Source: Phallusia fumigata (Eukaryota > Chordata > Ascidiacea > Phlebobranchia > Ascidiidae). From it: DNA of 25,924 bases. Positions within the stretch are counted from its first letter, which is position 1, and each line of letters opens with the position of its first letter. Positions 9,199-21,100 of the stretch are shown here, piece after piece. The DNA lies in the NCBI GenBank assembly GCA_008931825.1, contig QXVZ01001101.1, positions 1 to 25,924 on the forward strand. Direction: 5' to 3'. A program made the translations under genes and the position numbers. The notes under the pieces were generated by a model. It was not told where the DNA came from and did not search any database. It saw nothing but the letters and a program-made list of their open reading frames with translations.

Positions 9199-12100
9199 CT
9201 GTGACGTCAGAGGTGACGTGCTGATGTGGCGTGTCGTCAGTGATGACGGATGTCTGGCGATGACAGAAAGTTTTAGACAAACTGTCTAATAACGTATGGG
9301 ACCTTAGGGTTTCGACATAAATAACTATCACCAAGACAAAATGGTAGGGATTTATCAGGGGAATTCCCTATTTGGTGTTTGTAAGAGGGGAAATTTGTTG
9401 TAAAGTGTTTTTGCGTTTTAAAAAGTATTAACTGCTTGATCAATATATTATTCCAAAGCTAATTCTAATAAGTGACACCAAGCCGACCACCCCTTTGGTT
9501 CCCAAGCAGTTGCTTGGCCATTGTGGAACCGGTTTGTCTGTAGTTTATGCCCAGTCGTGGCATCGAATAGATGAAGTGAGGCATGGCTTTTCAGCCTGTT
9601 ACTCACAACAAACTGGAGTGCCGTAATTTGGCTAGACTAGCCTAAACGGCCAATGTCCTGTTACCAGCTGCACTGATGAGACCTTACAGGTCCCCCCCGT
9701 GTGCACTGTCTGCAGCTCACAAAATCAAATTGGCTTTTTGCTTTTATAATTCTAATAATTTTAACAGAAAGTATAAAGGAGATTTTAGCTTTAAATATGA
9801 GTTAAAGGGGTCCATGGTATAAAAATGATTGAGAACCACTGCTATGAACTGTCTCTACTCACCACAATTCCTGAACTGGAAGTCGTCCACATACACCGCA
9901 CTACCGGGTGACAGCGCGGAAGGGTAACCGGCTCTTAACTCCACTTGGAAGGGATGGGAAGTATCCAGGTTGAGGACAATGCTCGAGTTTACCCACTGGT
10001 TCGTCTGCAGCCCGTGGAACCACCACTGCTTCACTAGGGGGCGCTGTTTGTCTTTTACGTTCGAGCCAATCACCAGGTTGATCTCGAGGCGCGGAATCTG
10101 AAACGTTGCTCGTTTTGTTAGATTGCTTAAATCGGCGTTTTTAAGCATTAGGTAGCACTGCCTTTGATGGGATTTCAACCTACGACCTTAGTTGTGTTGA
10201 AAGATTTACAAAATGTTTATTTTATCCTCGTTGGGTGCGGAACAACAGCTAATTGCGTTATGCTCACATTATTGAGTCCACCATCACGATTCCTGCCTTA
10301 CTGCAGTTCTTTTGGATCGTATTTACATTTTTGTGAATTTTGTAAGTTGGTGACTTCAGTTTTTTTGATCAGCTACTTGGTTGGAGCAATGCCGCTAAAG
10401 TAGATCCCACATCCCTGCGCGCGCAAGGCAGTCAGTCGCTCTAACCCACTGGTTCCCAAACTTTTTTTGTTTTCGCGGCACCCTTTTGTTGAGACAGATG
10501 AATCAAGGTACCCATAGCGACTTAAAGGCAATTAAATAAAAAACAATATAAAGTAAGCAGTCTTTTGCATTTAAATAATGGGGTATGGACATCAACCAAG
10601 TCACTCTGTTTTGCAAGCGATATGCACCAATATACCTAATACTGAAATTAATTATCTCCTGAGGCTTGCAAATGGCACCCCGGTTGCGAAAAACTACTTT
10701 AACCACTCGGCCATCTTTGCTGCAAATGGCATATTTATTTGGTCTTGATTACTCACCAGCAGTCCTTTGATGTAGTAATTAAAGGAGAGGTCACACGAGC
10801 AGTTGCTATTGGCGACCACCAGCGGGCTCCTGAAGTGGGTGATAGTGTTGTCGGTCACTGACAGGTGTAAACGCTTGCCGGTTGCTATGACAACAAAACA
10901 AAGGTCATTATCGGAGACAAACAACACAATATGGGTGTTAGTTCTTAGGAATTTGTAGCCGTTTAGCTACGTTGATCTCAAAATGTGCGTCGTATGCTTT
11001 TGTATCAATCAATACAAGTTGTATAATAAGCGTCTATATTCTTATCGCTGGAGCGTCGAAAGTCCAATCAACTTTTGCAAAGGCGTCTAACACATACGCT
11101 TAGCTTTTCGCGGCCAACAATTGAATTTTGTTTTTCGCTTGTAGCTGACAGTGCCGGATAACTGGAAAAACAGAATAAATGCAGCAAGCCCCCTAGAAAC
11201 TAAGAAGTCAGCTAAATATTTTAAAGACTGCGTTTTGTTTGTTGTAAGGCTGGAAAAAATAAAAGGCCGTAAAGACGTGCTTGTGACATGCGTGAACTGT
11301 GTATGTCAACAACCTCACAAAAGCGACCTGCCAAAACTGCGGATGCTTCATGTTTGTTTACCACGTCATAAGCACTTCAAGCGTAGGTTTGTTTCGCGGA
11401 AGTGAAATAGGGCTAAACTCGAATGACTTAAAAACAGGATTTGCATTTGCGTCATGCCGGCGTTTTTGGGACTGTTGATATTAAAAAAAACGGAACACCA
11501 TAAATAAACTGTTCGGCATCCCGGTTCGAAAATATGGTTGTTTTAGTCATATGCGGCAGTGTTTCTAAAACCTTTTTCGATGCGACGCTTTTATAAAAGT
11601 TGTTTGGACTTTCGACGCACCAGCGATAACAATTTAGTAAAGACGCTTATATTTCAAGCTTATTTATTGATACAAAATTAAATTTATCATTTATTGTGAT
11701 GTTTTTACAAAGATCATCGAATTTCGCATCAAGTTCAAACAGATCTATTGGGCGACGCCCTTGGAAAATGACAAAAGCATAGTTTGACCACTACAGACAT
11801 ATGTAATGTAATTTAACAGGCATAGCAAACAAAAAATAGAAAAAAATAAATCCACTGCATATTTTGGTTAACCAATATTGTTTAATATCTATTATCATTA
11901 TATGTCCATGGTGGTTGGCCAATTCAATTTTCACAACATTGTGCAAAACTGCAGGTTGCTGCCTAAGTAGAAAGCTTTGTAATGCTTGATTGTGTGTTTA
12001 AATCAGCTACTGAGCATGCATAAACCTTTTTCCAACAGGAGAGGAATTCCTCCCAAAGGAGTAATTTTATGAATAATGGGGTAGAAATTTTCGTTTTTTA

Positions 12101-15100
12101 TTTACTTTTTTTGTGGTAAATGTAGCATCTCGTTTTAGATAGACCAGTAATCCCAAACCGTAAACAATACTACGTCATTTCTTATCTAGTAGGGGGGAAA
12201 TGAAAAGTTCCAAAATAACCAAATGGGGAATGCATCATAAAAGGTCGAGACACTGTGTTAGACCATGGGTGATTCAACTTGGTTAATCTTTTGTTAACGC
12301 AACCAGCAGTAACATAAACCGTATCTTACCGTTGTAGAGATTTCCCTCGTGTATTTTCCATGGCTGCATTCCGAATTTCTCGCAGTTGGGGATGGCGCAG
12401 TGGGGAGTCCAGTTACAAAAAGTTGAACTGTTGTCGACTGTTTCAAACTTACAATCGAGAACTGCGGGAGATGTATCTGAACGCAATATTGCACGGGTTT
12501 AGCAATGTAGGCGCGCTCTCTTCTAACAAAAAAAAACCAGACAAACACACACACACAGACACACACGAATCAAGAAACAACCACACACACAATACAGACA
12601 CAAACTTACATCAGTCGCACAAATAAAGACAAAAAACATAACAGGCGCAATTGCACATATACACGTACACACATAGGTACAATGTTCAAACAATCACAAA
12701 ACGTACATAATTTATAACAAACAAACAAATAAATAAATGAACAAATAAATGACAAAAATACAACGCACATGACCAAAAGTCACAGAAATACACGATTTTC
12801 AGACAAACAGAAACAGAAACAGAAACTCCGCAAACATAGATATAAAACAAAAAAAAACTTGTTGGAAGGTTATTAAAGGAAACCTTACTTTGTGTGCATT
12901 GTTCGTTCAAAAGCTCCACCATCAAATCATCCAGCACGAGCAACGGACTCTTTGGCGACTTTAGTTTTCCTTGTAGAAGGTAACAGAGATGGTTGGAACA
13001 AGATCCGTTGTTGGGCACCACACCTTCCACTATGATCTGCAACACAATTTTACAGTGAATGAAATTGTGTGAAATGTTGCGGCCCAAAGGTTAATTCAAA
13101 TTTAGAATAGGTCTCTTAGAATTGTTCAGATTTAGGTAGCAACATTTCGTAAGCACTGAAAATTGTTGCTGTAAGTTTTTCGTTTCAAACACTAAATTTG
13201 CAGATAGAAAATTTGGTCTAAAAAGTTATTGCATATTTTGTTTAAATTAAAAAATTCAACTTTTTGTAACAGCCTAATTTCTGTTCTTAATATGCTAAAA
13301 TAAACAATGCTATTCAAAAACTAAATTTCTGATGGGGAATTTTAGCTTTAAATATCAGATAGAGGGCTCTATGGATTAAAAAAGGTTAAGAACAACTGGC
13401 TAAGGGCGTCTCTATTAGCATTAAAAACAAAGCTGAAAGATCAAAACCTTTTTAACACGCGCAATTAAAAGAGACTGCGGTGAGATATTTTTCCCAGCAT
13501 TACGTGATACGCAGGATCAGGTCGATGTATTTTGCTGCTGCGGTCAGGTTTAAACCCGAAAAACCCTAGCCAGTGGTTTTCGATGACGCATGTGGCATGA
13601 GACAATTGTCTGGCTTCCGATTGGACGTAAAACGTCACGTGGTTTTGCGTTAACAAACACGTGTTTAGATTTTGTGACTTACAGTTTTGTTTTTTTCATG
13701 GAACTAAGAGCGCTCATGGTGATGAGGGGCAGGGGAAAATGCCCTAAGACCCCTAAAATAGGGCCAGCCAGGGTACATTAATGAAATGACAGTGTATTTT
13801 GGTTGNAACGGGTTTGCCATTACCACTTTGAGCGCCTTAAAAGGCGATTTTAAATAACAGTTTTCTATTATTTGCAGAGTTTTTGTACTTTATATTAACT
13901 CTGACAATATTTATGCCATTTTTTAAACACAAAACAAAAATCTGAGTTAATCAACCGACTGTTTTGGACATGACAAGCTTGGAAAAAGTCAAACTGTTAT
14001 ACGATAATGCAATAAAAGCTTTTTCAATACATTAGTATTTACGTGAAGAGTAAGTGATAATCAGATTATAACTATTGAATTCTTAACTTGGAGAAAGAAC
14101 GAATAATCAGATTATAACTATTGAATTCTCTACTTGGAGAAAGAATTTAAATCGTCGCGTGCTTTCGTTTGTTATAAATCTAATCCCATGACGTTTCTCC
14201 CGTGACTAAGAACTTTGATCTAGATTGAGGGGTTCTTGTTTAGGCGAATTTCGTAAAACGTAAACAAGATATTCAAAAAGTACAAACTATACAGGCTAAG
14301 TGTACGAAGTTTTTGTTTCAACTGCAGCGGTGACATATTGTAACCCAATCAAGTTTAAATATCATTTATAAACTTTTTTATGTTACAAATTCACGACAGA
14401 ACAACATTTTGTTTTGAAGAATATTATCGACTAGTTTGTGAAGATTCTCCAATGCAATGACGTAATGACATTTAACTTGACCTACGACCTACGTCATGTT
14501 ACGTCACCCATCCCGCCGTATCTCGTACGTCATCGCAACGGAGAAGTGACATCAGTTTTTATCTGCGAACAATCTTGGAGCTGCATAAGGGCGGCGGGCA
14601 TTAAAAATTCATGAGACCTTCACGTTGTCGTCAAACCGATTTCTCAGGCAGGCCTACATCATGTATACATGCGAATTCGCACCAGACATATGCGAAATAC
14701 AGCGTTTTTGAATGTTTTACGGTGACTCCTTGGTATGATCGCTTCATCGGTCACATAACGTCAATTACAGCCTTAGTGAATAAAATGTTGTTAAGATTAA
14801 CTTACCTGAAAAGATTTGTAGGATGCGGGAACCGGTATTTTGTAGGACTGATACTGCCACCCATTCGAATGACTCGGGTTCATGATGTCGGCCACTTTTT
14901 GGCCCATACTGGGCGCACTGTAGGGTTCAGAGTCCCTGTGTGGAACCAAGAAGACCCTCACGAACGGCCCCATGCATTTGATCATATACCAGAAGGAGAA
15001 AAGCACGTGACTGGATCCGCCTTCAATGATTGGTGAAATCAGCATGGCACGTGACCGGCTAGACTGCGGGCTGGCCGAGAGCGCCAAGAACCAAGTGTGA

Positions 15101-18100
15101 GTTTCCTGCTGACGTAATCCGCTCTCCACGCATGCGTGCGAGTCGACATGTTCGAAAACTGTGGTGGTTGCGTCACGAATGCGAAGCCAATCACATTGCA
15201 GGGAAGTCTGGTTGACGATTTCAAGCGAACAGAGACTCCGTTGTCCACGAGTGAGGCGCGATTTTCTATGCGCCATGGCGTTTTCGAACACGCGCAAGTT
15301 CTCCACCGTGGCGCATGCGTGTGACGTCACCGAGGCGCTTGCATTTTCGGTGATGATCCTCGATTCGGATGCCACCACTAATCGCACCGTAGTGCTAGAC
15401 GGCACGAACTGGAACGCGCAGCTCTGCGACGTGTCGAGTGACGTCAGCATGGTGACGCCCGATGACGTCACGACATAGACGCGCATCGGCGTGCTGGAGC
15501 GAAAGTTGAAGGAGAAGTGGAAACTGCAGATGCCCTTTCGTGGGATGAAGTAAGGAGATACTAGTATTGAAGTAAGGCTGCTACTGTTTCCGGCAATTAG
15601 CTTCATAGCTGATGTCCAATCTGCAAATTATAGATAGTTGTAAACAAATTATTGTAAACTTGAAGCAAAATATAATTCACCTAGCCCTAACCTTTCAATT
15701 TTACCCGAAAATTATCTAATCTTGGTGTGATGGACGTCACATGTCTGACGTGAAATCGGACTGACTCAGGCTTACGTGTTTTCTGGTAGACCTCTGGCAG
15801 ATAACGCAGTTAAGTCCCCTTTCAGGCCAAAAAGGTCGTTCGGAAAGGTCGGGTTTTAAAACTAAAATTTTGAGATCACCCCGTTAACCAGGCCTCGGGA
15901 GATATGATTTTGATGAAATATCGTTCTGTCATCCGACGAAGGGTGTCCCGAAAGAAATTTTTTTCCCATGTGAATTGACGTTATTATGAGCCAGCGATTT
16001 TGTACAGTATAGGGCGGCCCAAATCGATATGAAATACGCTTTTGTGAGTTAAAATAAACACTGCTTGTTTTTAGATACTAACGATGCCAACTATCGGGTC
16101 AAATATATATTTCTGTGACAAAAAGATAAACGACATCAGATTTGGTAAAGTTTATAGTCTGGTGGTTATATGCGACTGATGTCTTTGTTGCTGAGTATCT
16201 TGTTGCTCGTGACATTATATTATAGACAGGTTAAGCAAAGTTTTAAATTTTGAAGCACACCGTCATAATTGGTAAGCAAAGTTTTAAAACAGAATCAAAC
16301 GAGATTTTATGGTGTTACTTGTAGAACCCCGACAAAAAAAGTTGACCGATTGTTTTTCTTCACTGAACCCAACATATAAACCAACATTTTTGGAGCGAAA
16401 AAATGTAGTAAAAATCGTGAAGAGGACACCCAACCCTTTTTATCGCCCATTACAGCACGTCTAATCCACTTCGATCGTTCCAGGTGCAGTTTAAGACATA
16501 AAGGAGTGTGGAACTTCGTCAACTATAGGCAGTTACTTATTTCTAACCTGCATTAACAACACGTTTGGAACACATATGTATTATATTTACCTGCAGATTT
16601 GGGTGAAAAAGTCCTCCAAACAGGATTCTTGCTTCGGCTGCAGCTCTCCACAACGCTAACAGCGGACGAACAGGGATTGTGAAGATCTTTTGACGTTTCT
16701 AAACCAACACAAGTGAACGTTATTGATCTATTTCCAACTTGTACATGCAAACTGCATTTTTGCATTAAGCAGCATACAAAATTTGAATTCAACTGTATTG
16801 CAATGCTAGGAGACTAATGAATTTGCTTTGGAACCACGTCCCAGAGTATATATGCAAGGAGTTAAATACAGTAAGCTTCGCATGATACCCTTTGCATATC
16901 TGGGCTGTGACTTTAAAATGTGTGTGCTGTTAGATAGCGACCTTTAGCATCAAAAGAGCAATTTGGGCCGTGTTTACCCAATTATAACGCACTCGTAGCC
17001 ACAAAAGTTGTTTGATTAGTAAACCAAGGAATAACTGTAAGTATAGTTTCTTAAAGTATGCTTTAACATTCAAGATTCACAGTGTGTCCGTTTTTGGAAA
17101 CCACTGAGTAAAAAACAAACTGATAATGTAAAACATTTTCTCGAATAACAACAAACGCGAAGATGCGTCATTCACCCGATGGTGTCGAAAAGGCCCAGAC
17201 CCAGAAAAACGCATCGTTTCAAATTCACATTTTCAACTACCTTGTTTATGTCTTAAGTGTCTCTACTGCAGCGAAGTTACCAGTAGGCAACTAACTTTTG
17301 AACGTTAACACCTGGTCCCCCTATGACAGACCCAAACAGATTGTAACAATGGTAACATTTGTAAAAAAAATCTAACTATGTGAGAAAATTGCCGTTTTTT
17401 AGCTTTTGTGTCAAAAACTTGGTATTTCGGCCCAAATTAAATTCCGAAATTCAGGGTTTTTGCCAAAAAAAAACATTTTTTATTTTTAGGGTCTGGTAGC
17501 TCTACTTAACTCCGGTGCAAATTTTCAGCGCCCTACGCCCAATAAATCAAAAGATAAGGTATGATTTCGTTGTTTGCTGGGACGTGCCAGACGCGGTTTG
17601 CTCAAAGGACTCAGGTACCAGCAGCAACCGATGGTTTTGTATGTGTACGCCAGTCAGCACACGTTTATCGAACAGCTTCAATGCCACAGTGTGAGAGCAG
17701 AAAAAAATAAAGCAAAACAAAGTGACAGGGGAAATGGCTGCGAGATGATCTAATCGGCTTGTAGGATGGAAGCATGACCTCATAGGTCAGTTGAACATGT
17801 CGCAAATAGATTCAACGATTTACCATTTCGCGACAGCAGAACAGAAGAGGATGTGGTAATAATGACAAGCGACATCAACGCAACTGCAGGGTTCCGAACA
17901 ATACTCAATATAAAAGTTCAATTTCGAAAACCGAAAGTGACGTTTCTTTATCGCAGGTTCTTAAAAGTTAGAAAAACATTTAGGCGGCATATTTGCAAAA
18001 AAACGTTTTTTAAAAAGCGTCTAATTTAAACAATTGCAATTCCTAATTGTCTGATTGGTAATTAGATTGTAATTGTTATTTACTGTTTAAAGTGTATGGC

Positions 18101-21100
18101 TGAAATACCGTATGATCCATGCTAGTAAGGAAAACAACTGTTAAATATAATAGACATTTAACAACGCCTCAACCAATAGGCTGATTCATTAAAAAAGGTA
18201 TTTTTTACAACGCAACTACATACAATGGAGTGCTGCATCAGCCAAAGATTGATCTTTGAAAGCATTGACCATTTGCAAACAAAAGCAATAAATGCAAAAG
18301 CAACCTGATACCCCAAAATGCAAACTACCCACACCATATAAATCAATCCCAAAACCGCCGAAACGCATCCCTTACATGTCAACTACATATGGCACAGGAA
18401 TTTGCATGCAAACTTGTTTGGATCGGTTTCAGTCACTGGAAATGGGTTATTAAAACATTCATGAATCGTTCTTACCCACAACAGGCAGTTGGTATGAGAA
18501 TATCTGACCTGTGGCATATTGTTCCTAAAACGTTTACGGTCTACAAGGCACATATGTTGGCTATAGTAAAGGTTGCAATGTTCAAAGCACCGAAACATCT
18601 TTGCGTACATCGGCGTGGAAAATAAAGTCATTCTAATTTTTTTATAATTCCGAGGTTTTTGAAATAACCTTTGAATGAGCATAAAAGTTCCTTCACTAGG
18701 AACAACAAAAAATTCAATAAACGGCACAACCAACTGTTACAATGTCGCCTATTTCGAAAAAGTGAAAACCTCTGCGTAACGATTTTAACACAGCAGACGC
18801 TAGGGGCCATAAACGAAATGTAATGACCTCATTCTGCCGACAGCTTAAAGCCAAATCGGGCATTCGATTGGATCATAATTGGTCGGTCCATTTAACACTG
18901 ATCAATCATTCGTGGTCGTAATTAGTAGCCTCGTTAGCCGCTAAGAATGAGAAATTCCCAAGTATCTAGGCCATGTTAAGTCATTTCGTTGGCACCGTGG
19001 CTGAGTGACTTGCTAAAAATCTAGACTTTCGGCCATAAACGGAATTTTACCGATGTGCGGTATGGTTTAGTTCAGTAGTTCTCAAACAAAAGGCAGCATT
19101 GTGTTTCAAAAGTAATTTATTAACAGGTTTTTTAATACTTTATATTTTTGATGGTCCAATATAAACATACAGTTTACGAACTAAATTTCTCGTAGGGGAT
19201 TTAACTTTTATTGATGGTTGAAGGGATCAATGGAATAAAAAAGTGGAGAACCACTGGTTTTGGCATTGTGATAAAACAGGAAACTATTTGTGAACAAATA
19301 TTCAAATTGTAAAATATTTAAAAAAAAATTCGCCCATCGGAAAATTATTTGCAAAAAAAATGAATAACAAATTTTCGATGTATTAATAAACATGTGTTAT
19401 TTCTTCCATTTCTAACCATCCTTGACAAGAACTGACAATATCCCATTTATAGCAGATCATATATTCTTTAGCTAGACTGTAATCAGTCATGATATAATAC
19501 GTTGAAACTTGTATGACATTCCTATCAATCAATATAATAATGACACTCAATCAATATTGAGTCGAGTTTTCAAGCCATCAAGATGCACCATAGAGAATAA
19601 CCAAAACCCAATCTGATTAAAACCGCGGGGTTAATAGTGTTCACTTTGTAAGTCAGGGTAGTGGGGGAATATGGAGCCTTTTAACCGATATTGAAACCTG
19701 ATATTTTTCCAGCAGAGATGTAGTTCGTAAAAAGAATGTTTATGTATTAAGAATTTCTATTCTTTAAACTTTACAAAACATTACAGTCATTATCAAAAAC
19801 GTGAAATTACATTTCGAATGAATTTCCCGTGAAATTACATATTAAATCAAATTAAAATAGCAAATACAAAATTTAACCCCAGTGGGTAATTTCTACCCCC
19901 GCTGAGAACCCCTGGTTTTGCAAGATAACTCCTAAATCTTATTTAAAATCATAATTGCCGGAGAACTTGTATATGGTAAATGCATTGCGTTGCAAAAGTT
20001 TCGACAATCACTGTTGGCATCATCAGTGTATTTGGAAGTTATGTTTATCATTAGGATATTCTTCAAGTCCGTTTCTAGTTCAAAAACTGATTTTGGTTGC
20101 TTAACATAATCGCGTTTAAAATGTTTGCTGTCATTTCCTTTTTGCATTAGAGTACAGCGCCTGTTGAAACTATATGGTGGTTTACAGGGAACCAGAACAG
20201 ATAGGTTGAATATCCTCTAGGTCGTAGGTTGCGTTTCCGTTGGTTACCGCCAGAAAACGCGAGCAAAACAGCTTCCAATTAACTGCACATAGGAGGTCAA
20301 AAAACAAACACAAAACTTGAAAAAGATAGTATTTTTCGCAAAAACTAAGCACTTGCGTGTCCATACTGCCTAATGTTATTTTCCTATCTAAACAAACAGT
20401 TAGTTAGTTCAACCCATGATTCGCAACCTTTTTGATACATTGGCCTTTCGCTTATTTCGGGATTTTTTTTATTCCTTCCCTACTAGACAGTGATATAAGG
20501 TACCATTAAAAGGCTTAAAACCACTGGTCTTCCTAAAAAGAAATTCTACACGTTTCATAATCAACCATAAAGTGGAAATTGACCCCTGTTGGTAACCATT
20601 GGGTTGATTTTACATTATTGGTCGAAACTCACCCAATATTACGGTTTCGTTCAGAGAACACAAGAGTCCGTTGTTTCGAACGCTTGAACTTGTGTCTTCC
20701 GGACGAGCTGTATAAAACAATGGTCGATGACAAAAACAGTAGTCAAACATATGTACAGCAGGTTCTGTGAGTGCTGGCGATATGGTCTTACACAATTCTG
20801 CATTCGTAAAGTTGCAAGTACGCCGTTGAGTTATGGAAGTGTTGCAAACAAGTCTTTACACTCATGTGGCAAGTCAAGTTAAGTCGAGCATTTAACCCAC
20901 CGATACCACCTTCAACCCACAAGTTTATGTTGTTAGAAGACTTGAGTCAAGCCCAAGACCTATCCCGAACTAAGTTTAAACACAAATCTGCTAATTTTTT
21001 TGCAATGATTTATGACCAATCTGTTTACATTTGTTTTGTGTTTTAAACAAAACCGACTAATTTGGGCAAAGAGTGCAGAGCATATGTTGTTCGAAAATGT

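Larger units (their letters stand above)
13037..14805 (-). other. Intron between exons 5 and 6
   Basis: Holds a MITE right-end copy (13315-13400), one N at 13806 without a visible flanking duplication, a 46 bp tandem duplication (14058-14149) and the CRE half-site cluster. No extra exon is needed, since the flanking exons join in frame within MAM2. Confidence 0.6.
16699..20632 (-). other. Long intron between exons 3 and 4, repeat-rich
   Basis: 3.9 kb, the largest gap in the gene. It contains the full MITE at 19073-19256, another MITE-like end near 19868-19912 (CGCTGAGAACCCCTGG), the interspersed repeat at 19952-20028 and the MITE at 20405-20527. Several open stretches on both strands have no family signature. 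Confidence 0.5.

Noticed and set aside
8982-9289. Two plus-strand ORFs
   Set aside because: Low stop density in a locally GC-rich segment; valine run comes from a GGT/GTG simple repeat. The minus-strand reading is preferred only because its phase fits the MAM gene.
11151-11405. 84-codon plus-strand ORF
   Set aside because: Lies inside the TA-flanked element and shows no transposase motif or other domain.
14611-15036. 141-codon plus-strand ORF
   Set aside because: Antisense shadow over the well-supported MAM exon 5; no recognisable feature.
17547-17783. Minus-strand ORF with hydrophobic start
   Set aside because: No good donor and no phase fit with exons 3 and 4; considered as an extra linker exon and dropped.
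18476-18524. Possible minus-strand exon (acceptor GTTTTAG, donor G|GTAAGA, peptide EQYATGQIFSYQLPVV)
   Set aside because: Its phase (0 in, 1 out) does not fit between exon 3 (ends phase 1) and exon 4 (starts phase 1), and it would break MAM1.
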